A DNA stretch of 64,000 nucleotides from Diphasiastrum complanatum (GCA_029204225.1 CM055107.1:50983227-51047226), one strand, 5' to 3'; shown: positions 9,933-19,399, counted from the first letter of the stretch. The notes: a model not told the origin generated them from the letters alone. A program made the numbers and translations.

Positions 9933-10120
9933 TTTCACACGTGTGAAACCAGAAAGTACACCTACCTTCAATTTATTGTTATTGTTAGGATTTTGTGTCT
10001 AGAATTGATCTAGATTGATCTTAATCTCAAGTAGATTGATAGATCAAGTAATCTGACAACCAATCCCTCTTGAGGATCAGATTAGGATCCACTCTTGGTC
10101 CTTTTTGTACTTTTTGCACA
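9933..10120 (+). mobile_element. truncated 5' LTR of element K
   Basis: From the 16-bp palindrome TTTCACACGTGTGAAA (9,933-9,948) to the terminal CACA at 10,120 this matches 14,434-14,617, the end of the 3' LTR, with few differences and one small indel. Left of the palindrome the two loci have nothing in common. The LTR has therefore lost everything upstream of the palindrome. Confidence 0.8.
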
Positions 10121-10133
10121 TGGTATCAGATCC
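10121..10133 (+). promoter_or_regulatory. primer-binding site of element K
   Basis: TGGTATCAGATCC directly follows the LTR end. The same one-base variant is found at 8,845-8,857, which suggests the same family. Confidence 0.85.
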
Positions 10134-11703
10134 TAGTACAAGAGGTTTTGTTGAAATTGATAGGGTCAATCCAAATCAAAGCCAAAATTAGCAATTTTTT
10201 GGAAACTAGTCAAATTTGTGTAGCGATTTGGATTTGATAGCCATCCTCAAAATTTTTGGTCCAGATCTTCTTGTGGGTTGTAGGAACCCTTTTCACACAC
10301 GTGAGGCCTTACAGCTCCGGTTTTGACTAAGAAATTTTAAAAATTTGTACAATTTGACTCACACACCCAATTTGAGAGATTTTTAGTGCAAAATCAAGCA
10401 TTTTCTATAGAGAATCTAATCCCTTGATTAGTTCTTGGATTAGATCAGCCAAAAGATTAAAATTGAAGCTTGAATTAGGAGCATTACATGACCTTCTCTG
10501 ATTTTTTGAGTGTATGTTGATGTTGAAGAGAGATATTGCCAAAAGTCATAGATTAAGGAGTGATATGCAAGGTGAGAGGTTGAAATCCATTGTACCATCA
10601 CTCTAGATTTGTTCAAGAGTGATAGGGTCAGGCTTAGAAGCATCAAATTGCTAGAAAACATCCTTGGATCTGTCCTCCAAGTGAAACCTTTGAGAGTTTC
10701 TAGTGCATATAGAGCATCTATGCAAATTTGACATAGATCGGCTTCAATTGAGAGTTTTAGAAAAGAGATTGAGATCCAAGTCACATTATTCAATCTACTC
10801 ATTTTGTTTGAGTGATTGTAAGGTTTGAAAAGGTTCATTAAGGTGTCTATGGCAAATGTGTAGAGAGAGATCCAATTTTCTAAGAGTTCTTTCCTTTGTA
10901 GAGGGCAAGATCTAGAAGCTCATTTTGTGTTGTTATTGGTGGAGAATTTGTCTTCTCCTAAGTGATCAAAACTTTCTAAGTGAAATTAGCTCTTTGAAGC
11001 ACAATATTTTAGTGAGAAAAATCACATCTTTTGATTTTGAATTTCATTCCAAGTCTTAAGAGATAGAGTCATTGGTGAAATCCAATAGGGGTGAATGAAT
11101 TCAATTTATTGAGCAAAAATTGACATAGTATGTATGAAACTCAAATTAGTTCTATTCAACTTTCTTTGTGAGAGTCTGAGGGTCAATTTGTGATCCCATT
11201 GGATATCTAGAATGATGAGGAGTCCATATTTGAGTACTCATGCATGGTTGAGATCTTTGTGAATCTCTAGTTGTCTAATTTTTAAGCTTTGTGAAAAATT
11301 GGTGGTATAGTTTGTTTTCAAATCAAATCAAATTCATTCTAAATCTCAAGAGTGAGATTGTTTGGGTCAAGAGTGAGTCCAAAATAAGTGATTAAGTTTG
11401 ATTCTCATGTATTTGAAACAAAACCCGTCTTTTGTTCAAGAATCTCAAGTGTTGAGAGACTAGTCAAGTGAAAAGAAAAATCTAGGTGTCAAGTCTTTTT
11501 ATATCCATTTCAACTCTAGAAAGAAAGAGTCATTGGTATTTGTTGAGTCCAATAGGAGTTTGGATCTGATTTCTTTTGTGATTTGATTCAAAGATTGTGT
11601 GCTTTTGTCTTAGTGATCAAAGCAAAGTTTGCAAGTGACTAGTCATTACTGTGAAGATTGATTCTTAGGTTTGTGAGTTAGATCTTTTGTAGGTCCTTCT
11701 AGA
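10134..11703 (+). other. long leader of element K, no gene
   Basis: About 1.57 kb between the primer-binding site and the first gag remnant. I find no conserved coding motif in it on either strand. A CACGTG core is at 10,298-10,303. The region is rich in short TTGAG/CTCAA strings and may hold decayed gag sequence beyond recognition. Confidence 0.5.
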
Positions 11704-12000
11704 TTGTTGAAGATGTTGAAATCTAGTCTCTTGAGAGTCGCAAATTACATTTATAGAATCATATCACAGGTTTTTATTCACGTAGCATCAATAGGTGGCA
11801 TCCTATTGAAGGAAAGAAAGGATCCTAAGTGCGACCTTTGTGGCAAGGAAGGATATTTTTCCTCAAGATGCTACAAAAAGAAGACCAATCCATCCAAGGA
11901 GAACCAAAGCAAGGGGGAGGTGAAGGATGGATCTTCAAGTTTGAAATGCAAATACAAGAAGGACAAGTCCAAGGAAAGGTGTTTCCTTTGTGGAAAGTGA
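11704..12000 (+). pseudogene. gag nucleocapsid remnant of element K
   Basis: The plus-strand frame holds two zinc-knuckle remnants. The first reads C-D-L-C-G-K-E-G-Y-F-S-S-R-C (about 11,830-11,871), with Tyr in place of the zinc-binding His. The second begins C-F-L-C-G-K (about 11,981-11,997) and is cut off by TGA at 11,998-12,000. At this cut the DNA string TGTGGAAAG is also the string found in the integrase zinc region of related elements (22,250-22,258). The gag frame ends at a deletion that removed the protease and the first part of integrase. The capsid part of gag is not recognisable upstream. Confidence 0.65.
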
Positions 12001-13286
12001 ATGAGGCTTGCAGTCTCACAAAAACTTGCAAGATTTGTCTTCAAGAGTCCATCACAACACATGTCAAATCTCTTGAAATTTTTCATTTGGAAGTGCATTG
12101 TTTGGTTCAAGATGCAAAGGTAGATGTCACTTTCATAAAATTAACCTGGAGTTATTTCGTGTCCTTGGAGAGTAGTTTGCTTGGAACTTTGGATAAGTTC
12201 AAACTTATTGTTATGATCCAAGAGAAATCAATCAAGAATAAGGAGCAGCAATCACAAAATGAAAATAGTTTCATTTATGCTATCATGTCAACTTATGAAG
12301 AACCATTTTGCTTTGAAGAGATTTTTGTATCTCAAAAGTGGATTAAGGCAATACTAATTGAGTGTGATGCCTTAAAAGATAGCAAAGTATGTTTTCCTTG
12401 TAAGCTTACATTAGTTATGAAGTCAAGGAAATGGAAATGTCTTCATAATGTAGGATCTTTTGATTTCAATAAGATCATGAATGATGTGTTCATTCATAAA
12501 GATGAAAATTGTAAGTTTTCATTCTTAAAGTCAAGTTGTAAACTTCTTATGAGAATAATTGAAGCATCCAAGCTGGACACTTATATCCATAAGCAAGTAG
12601 TTAGCCTTATTGAGATGCAAATACCTTTTGATTTCAATATTAGAAAAATCATGCCAAGTTGTGGTGATTTTTGGACTTATGTTTCTAGCATAAGTAATCT
12701 TGATAATCATAGAAAGTGCATATTGAATGGTCATACTTGTTGTGATCATTATGAGACATGGAGGTCTCGGATTTCCATCAAAAAGGAGCACCATGAAGAG
12801 GATCTTAAGGAGTCATCTCAAGGTTCAAGTATGCCAATGATTGAGGAGGAGAGTCCTTCTCGAGGTTCAAGTGTGCCAAGGATTGAGGAGGAGAGACCTT
12901 CTCAAGTTGTGATTCCAAAAAGAAACTCAAGAAATATGGTTGAGTCCATGTGGCTCACATTTCAAGGGAAAGAGAAGCATATCTCATGTGGTATACATCA
13001 CATACTTACTTCTCTTATGTCATTTGATAAATCAATTTGCTTTAGTGAGATCATTGCATCTCAAATTTGGAGTAAAGCCATACTAGTTGAGTATGAAGTC
13101 TCTCTTGAGAACATAGATGATGTTCTTAAAAGGTTGAAATTGATTTTAAATCAATTAAAAAGCAAATGGTTATTTCATCAAATGTATGCTCTTAAGTCAT
13201 GTAAGAGCAAAAGTGATTTGTTCACTCATAGTTTGAAAATTTGTATTGAGGCAAATTGTAAACTCTTTATGAGAGTAAGTGAATAA
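11990..13286 (+). CDS. long ORF of element K: integrase remnant plus two X modules
   Basis: An open frame runs from 11,829 to TAA at 13,284-13,286. Its first 55 codons overlap the zinc knuckles out of frame, so real homology starts near 11,990. Contents in order: the integrase tail N-E-A-C-S-L-T-K, comparable to E-A-C-S-L-S-K at 22,262; a weak integrase-core stretch (H-V-K-S-L-E-I-F-H-L-E-V-H, then D-K-F-K); module X copy A (12,240-12,830); an acidic linker with a 14-residue tandem repeat (about 12,815-12,910); and module X copy B, starting near 12,960 and continuing past the stop. No protease, RT or RNase H motif is present. An open frame of this length is unusual among its broken neighbours. 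It may be a non-autonomous retroelement protein or chance survival; expression is unknown. Confidence 0.5.
12240..12830 (+). other. module X, copy A
   Basis: Protein segment of about 195 residues inside the long ORF. Landmarks: F-C-F-E-E-I-F-V-S-Q-K-W near 12,310; C-K-L-L-M-R-I-I-E-A-S at 12,537; D-T-Y-I-H-K-Q-V-V-S-L-I near 12,578; F-D-F-N-I-R-K-I-M near 12,627; N-L-D-N-H near 12,697; Y-E-T-W-R-S-R-I-S-I-K near 12,750. The same order occurs 720 bp downstream (copy B) and on the minus strand at 60,245-59,603 and 30,498-30,211. I do not recognise the domain. No cysteine cluster, catalytic triad or membrane segment stands out in the conserved frame. Confidence 0.6.
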
Positions 13287-13540
13287 TCTTCTAAAGACAC
13301 TTATCTCCATAATGAAGTATCTAGCCTCATTGGATCTGCGATTAGCATGGTAAACAAGCAAGAATATATTATGCAAACACTTTGTTATTATAGCATGCAT
13401 AGTCTTGCCAATTTGGATGAGTCTAATTCTCTAGATCATGGTAACATGATGTTAGATCTTTGTGATCCTAATAAATCAAGAAGAAATATTTATTTTCTCA
13501 TGAAGGAGCATGTACATGAATAAGGAGCAAGCCTCAAGGT
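12960..13540 (+). pseudogene. module X, copy B
   Basis: Second copy, offset exactly 720 bp from copy A (for example tgtaaac at 12,537 and 13,257), in the same frame. Landmarks: F-Q-G-K-E-K-H-I-S-C-G-I-H-H-I-L, F-S-E-I-I-A-S-Q-I-W-S-K-A-I-L-V-E, Y-A-L-K-S-C-K-S-K, C-K-L-F-M-R. The frame stops at 13,284 (TAA), and similarity continues beyond it as D-T-Y-L-H-N-E-V-S-S-L-I and N-L-D-E-S-N to another TAA near 13,520. The closest relative in the window is the minus-strand copy at 60,245-59,603. Confidence 0.6.
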
Positions 13541-13786
13541 CAAGCATCTACATGAAAATTGGAAGGAATCAATTTTGGAGGTGCTAGGATGGTGCAAAGC
13601 TCTCAAGCTCATCAAAGATGTCAACATCAAAGAAGCACTATCATGAATATGGTGATTCTAAATTAACATCAAGCTCATTGGCTGATATTCACACCTTTTG
13701 AACCAGCAAAGACCAATTCAGCCCATGGAGTCAAGTTCAAGATCATCATGTTTTCCATCAAGCTAGACTTACCAAGCTAGATTTTT
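13541..13786 (+). other. 3' untranslated part of element K
   Basis: No coding motif is seen between module X copy B and the polypurine tract. Confidence 0.45.
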
Positions 13787-13792
13787 GAGGAG
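13787..13792 (+). promoter_or_regulatory. polypurine tract of element K
   Basis: GAGGAG lies immediately before the LTR start TGTGAAAAATG. The same GAGGAG-TGTGAAAAA junction occurs at 32,690-32,696. Confidence 0.65.
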
Positions 13793-14617
13793 TGTGAAAA
13801 ATGCAAAAATAAGCTTGGTATAGGCCAAAAATCTTGTATATAGATAAACACACATGTGTGGACCCTGTTCCCACATGTGAAACTAGTCTACTTGTCATGT
13901 ACCATAGTCATGTATGTTGTACATATGATTTAGTTCAAGTTCTAGTGGCTAAAATGGCCAAAAACTAGTTCTCTAGACATATGACACATGGCATCAATCT
14001 ATTGATTGCATGAGCCACATCCTTTGGTTAGGTGTCATATCCCATGTGTAGAGGACGGCGCACACATGTGGAATAAGCTGAAGTAGGCGAATTTTGACTT
14101 CTAGAAGATTTTCAAGTACATCTCCATATAGAAGGAAAATGGACCAGAAGTGCTCAAAATAGAAGGTTTTGTCCAAGTGTCAGTTTTGCATGATGAATCA
14201 TCATATGACAAAGAACCTTCACACATGTGGGATCAGAGGGATGATCAGTACCACGAGCTCCCACTTATTGTATATATAGAGCCACATTTGGCCATAATCA
14301 TTGTGAGACACCAATCTTGGTTTTGGAAGCAATTTTGAGTGATTCTCTCCATTCGTCTACATTTGTTTTGATTGTTTTGAGGTTCTATCAATGTGTACTT
14401 GATTTTCCAGTTGGAGTTTATATTTAGACAATGTTTCACACGTGTGAATTCAGAAAGTATACCTAGCTTCAATTAATGATTGTTCTTGTTAGGATTTTGT
14501 GTCTAGAATTGATCTAGATTGATCTTAATCTCAAGTAGATTGATAGATCAAGTAATCTGACAACCAATCAAGATCAGATTAGGATCCACTCTTGGTCCTT
14601 TTTGTACTTTTTTCACA
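13793..14617 (+). mobile_element. 3' LTR of element K (825 bp)
   Basis: It starts TGTGAAAAATGC and ends TTTTTTCACA, giving a TG...CA LTR with inverted-repeat tips. A TATA-like tatatata string lies at about 14,270-14,277. Palindromes of the CACACRTGTG type lie at 13,849-13,860, 13,872-13,879, 14,061-14,070, 14,220-14,229 and 14,437-14,446. The last 181 bp match the truncated 5' LTR at 9,936-10,120. No target-site duplication can be tested because the 5' LTR is truncated. Confidence 0.8.
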
Positions 14618-15095
14618 AGGTCTACATGGATCAACCTCCAAGCTACATTTCGAACTCACTTCCTACTTATGCATGCAGAATGCACAGGAGTATCTATGGT
14701 CTGAAACAATCAGCGCGACAATGGTATAAGAAGAAAGATCAAGCCCTGAAATCCTTAGGATTCAAGCCACTAATAGCTAATTACAATGTTTATGTTAGAA
14801 TTACAAATGGGAAGATCATCATTGTAGCTGTATATGTGGACAACACTCCAATACTCTGCAAAAGTGAAGAACTTATTGCTGAGGTGAAGTACGACATCTC
14901 AAAATATTTTGAGATTAGACCTAGGAAAAGCTAGATGTTATCTTGGCTTATAGATTGACAGAGACCATGAGGGAGGGAAATTGTACCTTCACCAGTCCAG
15001 ATACAACCAGAAAATCCTAGAAGATTTCGGGATGATGAATTGCAAAGGAGCAAATAATCCAATGCTTGCAGGAACAATCCTAACGAATGAAAATT
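14618..15095 (+). pseudogene. copia RT fragment (palm to connection)
   Basis: Plus-strand copia RT begins V-Y-M-D-Q-P-P-S-Y-I-S (14,624 onward), then R-S-I-Y-G-L-K-Q-S-A-R-Q-W-Y and A-V-Y-V-D-N-T-P-I-L. The catalytic Y-V-D-D is Y-V-D-N here, which should abolish activity. A frameshift near 14,935 leads to C-Y-L-G-L-Q-I-D, Y-L-H-Q-S-R-Y and L-E-D-F-G-M-M-N-C-K. The left end abuts the LTR of element K and the right end is cut by the miniature element. It may be the right-hand remainder of the RT whose start is at 9,290-9,613, split by the insertion of element K. Confidence 0.82.
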
Positions 15096-15387
15096 TGTTA
15101 GAAATTTGGTGGGCCTTCAATGGATACAAGTTACCCTTTCTAGTTCATAGGTTGCACCAAAATCATAGAGCCTTTTGCCCCTTCCGTGAGCCGCGTTCCG
15201 GGATCCCATCCCCGGATGCCTAGCTACCCACGAATCCAAATGCTCCCCATTAGCCGCAAAGGGGATGGTACTAGGGGACCTTAAACACTTAGATATTTAT
15301 CACTTATATCCACTTTGAACAAAGTCTCACTTCTACTTATGGGACTTCTTTGAGCATGGGATGTGGCTCCACTTTTCCATTCCAACA
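15096..15387 (-). repeat. TRIM LTR (3' copy in element orientation)
   Basis: About 292 bp; it differs from its partner at 15,435-15,725 by scattered substitutions and small indels, roughly 90 percent identity by eye. Confidence 0.8.
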
Positions 15388-15434
15388 CTCCCCCTCAAAG
15401 TGGGGCATAGGTCACATTGCCTACTCTGATACCA

Positions 15435-15725
15435 TGTAGGAATTTGGTGGGCCTTCAACAGATACAACTTAACCTTTCTGGTTAAGAGGTTGCACCAGAA
15501 TCATGGAGCCTTTTTCCCCTTCCGTGAGCCGCGTTCTGGGATCCCGTCCCCGGATGCCTAGCCGCCCAAGAATCCAAGTGCTCCCCCTTACCCGCAAAGG
15601 GGCTGGTACCAGCAAACATTAAACACTTAGACATTTACCACTTATATCCACTTTGAACAAAGTTCCACTTCTCCTTATGGCATTTCTTTGAGTGTGGGCT
15701 GTGGTTCCACTTTGCCATTCCAACA
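15435..15725 (-). repeat. TRIM LTR (5' copy in element orientation)
   Basis: About 291 bp, followed on the minus strand directly by the primer-binding site (15,424-15,434). Confidence 0.8.
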
Positions 15726-16603
15726 TGCAGAACCAAACGGAGCTGTAATCAGATTAAGTATAACGAAATATACAAGTCAATAATGCAGGTGAGCACAAAA
15801 CAATAGCAGACGTAAGCGCGTGCTTCACAAGTTAATCCAATCTGTAAAGGTTATGAACCTATAATCGACAATCTATCTGAAAGAAAAATCAATGCACGAA
15901 GGCATCTACAATGTCTGTCTCTGAATTACAAATCATGTTCCATTCTATCTTCTCTTATTTGAATACTGAGATGGTATTTAATATATACATAAGTTTTACA
16001 GGTGTGCAGATGAAGAAGGTACAAAAGTAGTTGTGTTGTTTGTGGGAGATCATGGGTGGCTGTTGTTGTTGTCAAATCTGATTGCACAGTGCATAGATTG
16101 AGCGGGAGGAGGTCATGTCGTTGGGCTTCGCTAAAATTGACACTGATGAAAAAGTGAAAATTGCGACACTCCCTCCAATGTCTTAGAAAATGATTTGTAG
16201 GGTACCTTCACCTTTCTATAAGGGAACCTTTGGCTATTGTAGGGCACTTTTGGCATTTGTAGGACAGTGTTGCATTTTTTGCCTGTCATAAATTATGTGT
16301 AAAAATGCAGTCTTGCATTTTTTGCATTTTTTGCCTGTTCAAATGTACTTGAATTTATGCATACTGCGCAACTGTCACTTTTCTGGAAGTGTCGCAAAAC
16401 ACTTGGTTGCTCAAGATGGCCCGAACGTGAAAAAGCAACAGTGTCAAGTTTTTTGCCTGTGAAAATTCTCGAGTAAAACTGCAAACTGTAGCGACAAATA
16501 GTTCAAATATGCAGACTGTGCGACAACACGAGTAAAAATGCAGCAGCATGAATGGAGGCAGATTAACATAGGATTTAGAAGAGTAGAGGAGATAAATCCA
16601 ACA
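15726..16603 (-). mobile_element. probable 3' LTR of the minus-strand copia element
   Basis: On the minus strand this begins TGTTGGATTTATC directly after a run of 12 G (16,615-16,604, a polypurine tract) and ends ...GTTCTGCA at 15,726, giving TG...CA edges about 878 bp apart. A TATA-like stretch (tatatatt) lies near 15,975-15,985. It lies downstream of the RNase H of the element at 17,448-21,334, with an LTR fragment of another family inserted between. No coding sequence is seen. Confidence 0.55.
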
Positions 16604-16615
16604 CCCCCCCCCCCC
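16604..16615 (-). promoter_or_regulatory. polypurine tract (12 G on minus strand)
   Basis: A run of 12 C on the plus strand abuts the LTR edge ...CCAACA at 16,603. A homopolymer of this length is also prone to slippage. Confidence 0.5.
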
Positions 16616-16667
16616 TTAATCTGGATCCGTGAATGCCTTGATCTTCAGACTAAGCAATGCACAAAAC

Positions 16668-17447
16668 TGTTAAAATTGAAAAACAATCCATATTGATTTC
16701 TTGGCTTGCTACAAATGTTGTACCATGCAAGTATGTAGCTCATTAATGAAAAATGCCAAGTTTGGCCTACATAGAACTCGAGCTACATAGTTATGTATTA
16801 TCTAGTTTGATAAATGCAACTTGCATATAGTTTGTAGACATAGAATTAGCATGATTATGCTTGTAGAAACTCGTGGCAACTCACATGCATTAATTGTAAG
16901 TGATCCATAGTGACATGCAAGGCATGCACAAAGTCTAATGGACACATGCATGATGATTTGGACATTTCTAGTTAGAACTAGTACACTTGTAAAAAGTTGG
17001 TAGAATTTCATGCATGACAAGTGACAAATGTCACATAGACTCTGAATGTCACTTTAGATGTCATTTTGGAGTGGATAGATATGGTTCTACCTGAAGCTAC
17101 CTCAATTTCCATAAATATGTGCAGCTCTCCACACAATCAATGATGAAGAACCAAAGTTTTGTAGCTATCTCATGCCATTTTGGATCTAAACAAATATTGC
17201 TTGTTATCTCTCTAGCTCTCTCTCTCTCTCTCTAACTCGTGTTGAGGCTAATGCTTATACATTGAAATCTTGTATTTTTATTCATTCTTTGATTCATTGC
17301 TATTATATTCTGTTGATTAGCATGCTAGATTGTGGATAAGCCATTTCTTCTTAACTAGATTTTGTTGATCAATCTAGAATCAGGATATAGTGCCAATCAC
17401 AAAGCTTAATTAAGATCAGTCACTCTTGTGGACATTCCCCACGCGTG
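16668..17447 (+). mobile_element. copia LTR fragment, start to palindrome
   Basis: It starts TGTTAAAATTG and matches, in reverse orientation, the LTR at 58,579-59,419. Shared marks include a (CT)n run (17,208-17,233), the cat-gcc-att-ttg-gat-cta string, and a common block near 16,890-16,960. It ends at CACGCGTG (17,440-17,447), where minus-strand RNase H sequence takes over. The part of the LTR after the palindrome is missing. Confidence 0.6.
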
Positions 17448-18535
17448 TGAATTCTGGAAATTTTGTCAAAAACTTGTTGTGTGCATTAGCACTTAATGCT
17501 TTTGTAAATATATCTGCAACCATGTCCTACGTTCTACAGTACATTAAGCTTACCTCCTTGTTGAGAACATTGCCCCTAATATAGTGATATCGGATTTCAA
17601 TGTGCTTACTCCTAGAGTGAAATCTACGGTTGGCCAATAAGGCGATAGCACTCTGATTATCACAGAATATGATTGTAGAGCTGTATTGATTCAAACTAAT
17701 GTCTGATAATAAATTTCTCAACCAAAATGCATCTTTGATAGATTGAGAAGCAGCTATGTATCCTACTTCTGTAGATGAAAGAGTGATAGAGGTTTGCTTA
17801 TGACTGTTCCATGAGATAGGACTACCATTGAAGAAGAATGTAAATCCAGATGTGGACTTACGATTGTCTACATCTCCTCCCTAGCTTGCATCAGAGTATC
17901 CACTGAGCTGATGGAGATTGTCATTGTTGACTTCTCCATAGCAAATGCACTGGTCCATGGTAGCTCGAATATACCTCATGACTCTTATGAGAGCCTTCCA
18001 ATGGGTAATGCTAGGATTAGCCATATATTGGCTGAGTGAGCTTACCGCAAAGAGATGTCAGGTCTTGTACAGACCATTGCATACATGAGAGATCCAAGTA
18101 TCGATCGATAAGAATACTCTCTCATCTGCTCCTCTTCCTGCTTGGTCTTGGGACATTGGTCCTTTGACAAAAGCAGGCCTAGATCCATCGGTGAGTGAGC
18201 TAACTTATAGTTCATCAAATTATATCTGTCAAGAACATTGTGAAGATACCTTTGTTGAGTAATATAAATTAGTCATCTCACTCTGTCTCTGTGGATTTGA
18301 ATGCCCAGACAAAAGTGAGCTTCACCCAGATCAGTCATGTCGAACTCAAAAAATAGCATCTGTTTAGCATCCTTAACCAAATTGGTATTGTTGTTGAAAA
18401 GCAGCATATCATCCATGTATAAGGTGATGATAATGGAGGATTGCTACACTGACTTGGAATAGACGTTGCAATCAATAGTGTTTGGTTGGAAACCTTGTTC
18501 GATGAGGAATGTGTTGATCCTTTGAAACCAAGCTC
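17448..18535 (-). pseudogene. copia RT C-terminus and RNase H
   Basis: The minus strand encodes the RT catalytic loop T-L-Y-M-D-D-M-L-L (about 18,425-18,400), the D-L-G-E-A-H-F-C-L-G-I block, and then RNase H. Its I-F-C-D-N-Q-S-A-I-A-L catalytic Asp region is at 17,660-17,630, with H-I-E-I-R-Y-H-Y-I-R (about 17,600-17,570) and A-D-I-F-T-K-A-L near 17,510-17,490. Several frameshifts and stops separate the parts. Together with 18,543-21,334 it gives a complete gag-to-RNase H order on the minus strand, all of it broken. Confidence 0.85.
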
Positions 18536-18542
18536 TGGCAGA

Positions 18543-19045
18543 CTATTTCATGCGGTAAAGTGCCTTATGGAGCCTATAGACATGATTCCTCATACCTTCC
18601 ACAATATATCCTTTGGGTTGGATCATGTAAATGTCTTTTTTTATAACTCCATTCAAATAAGCTGTTTGCACATGAAGTTGATGAACATCAAGGTCGACAG
18701 CTGCAGCATATGATAGGAGGGGTTGGATTGATGAATGCTTGACTATTGGACTGAAAGTCTCACTGAAGTCAACGTTGGGAATCTGAGTGAATCCTCGTGC
18801 TACCAGTCTTGCCTTTCTTCGATCAATCGCTCCATTGGCATTGTACTTGATCTTAAAGATCCATTTGCAGTCAACGATATTACAGCCAGTAGGAGCTTTG
18901 CGACTAATGACCACGTCTGGTTCTTGATCAGAGAGGAATACTCTCTGTCCATTTGTTGGCTAAGTGCCTCTTTGATTGTTGTCGGTTCCTGTATCAAGAG
19001 ACATGCAAACTCAGGAATATACCTTGTGGGTTGTGTGCGCACTCA
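18543..19045 (-). pseudogene. copia RT N-terminal half
   Basis: Minus-strand RT: E-P-T-T-I-K-E-A-L-S and S-L-I-K-N-Q-T-W-S-L-V (about 18,990-18,900), then a frameshift. D-C-K-W-I-F-K-I-K-Y, K-A-R-L-V-A-R-G-F-T-Q and D-V-H-Q-L-H-V-Q-T-A-Y-L-N-G follow, then V-Y-R-L-H-K-A-L-Y. The first catalytic Asp region (Q-L-D-V-K-T-A-F-L-N-G in functional relatives) reads Q-L-H-V-Q-T-A-Y-L-N-G, so the Asp is His. Inactive. Confidence 0.85.
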
Positions 19046-19399
19046 GCTTGATCTTTTGGGAGGAGTCGACTGATGAACCACTCCTGGGACTTGTTGCTAG
19101 GTAGCAGTAACATCTTCGTCTGACTCGTTGTCAAGTAGTGGATCGACGATGGATACACTTGAGCCTGAAGCTCGGATTGTCGTATCAATGGTAGGTGATG
19201 AAGGTTCTCCTGGAACAGTATCTTTGCCTTTAATGTTGATGAACTGATCCTCGATAAAGACTGTATCCTAGCTGAACAAGATTTGCTAGGTATCGGAATC
19301 ATACAACTTATATGTATTATCAAATAAAGTATAACCAATCAGGATGGTCCTGAGTCCTTCGAAGTCGAATTTCTTCCTCGTCTCTTTCGGGATCTGCAC

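Larger units (their letters stand above)
15096..15725 (-). mobile_element. TRIM: miniature LTR retrotransposon
   Basis: Two direct repeats of about 291 bp (15,096-15,387 and 15,435-15,725) flank a 47-bp middle. On the minus strand each repeat starts TGTTGGAATGG and ends near CCTACA or CTAACA. The middle begins with TGGTATCAGAG, a tRNA-Met primer-binding site directly after the first LTR, and ends with the purine-rich CTTTGAGGGGGAG directly before the second LTR. These are the two signals needed for copying by enzymes supplied in trans; there is no coding capacity. The LTRs carry a GC-rich core that stands out from the AT-rich surroundings. I could not find a target-site duplication. The right end touches the LTR at 15,726. 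Confidence 0.85.

Noticed and set aside
11829-11989. First 55 codons of the long ORF as a protein N-terminus
   Set aside because: They overlap two zinc knuckles read in another frame and have no counterpart in other copies.
12300-12400. Module X copy A as the start of copia reverse transcriptase (F-E-E-x-x-x-x-Q-K-W)
   Set aside because: The resemblance is limited to a few residues; the element C copy departs from the RT pattern and no further RT motif follows.
15096-15725. Cassandra-type TRIM carrying a 5S RNA promoter
   Set aside because: I see no 5S rRNA-like sequence in the LTRs.
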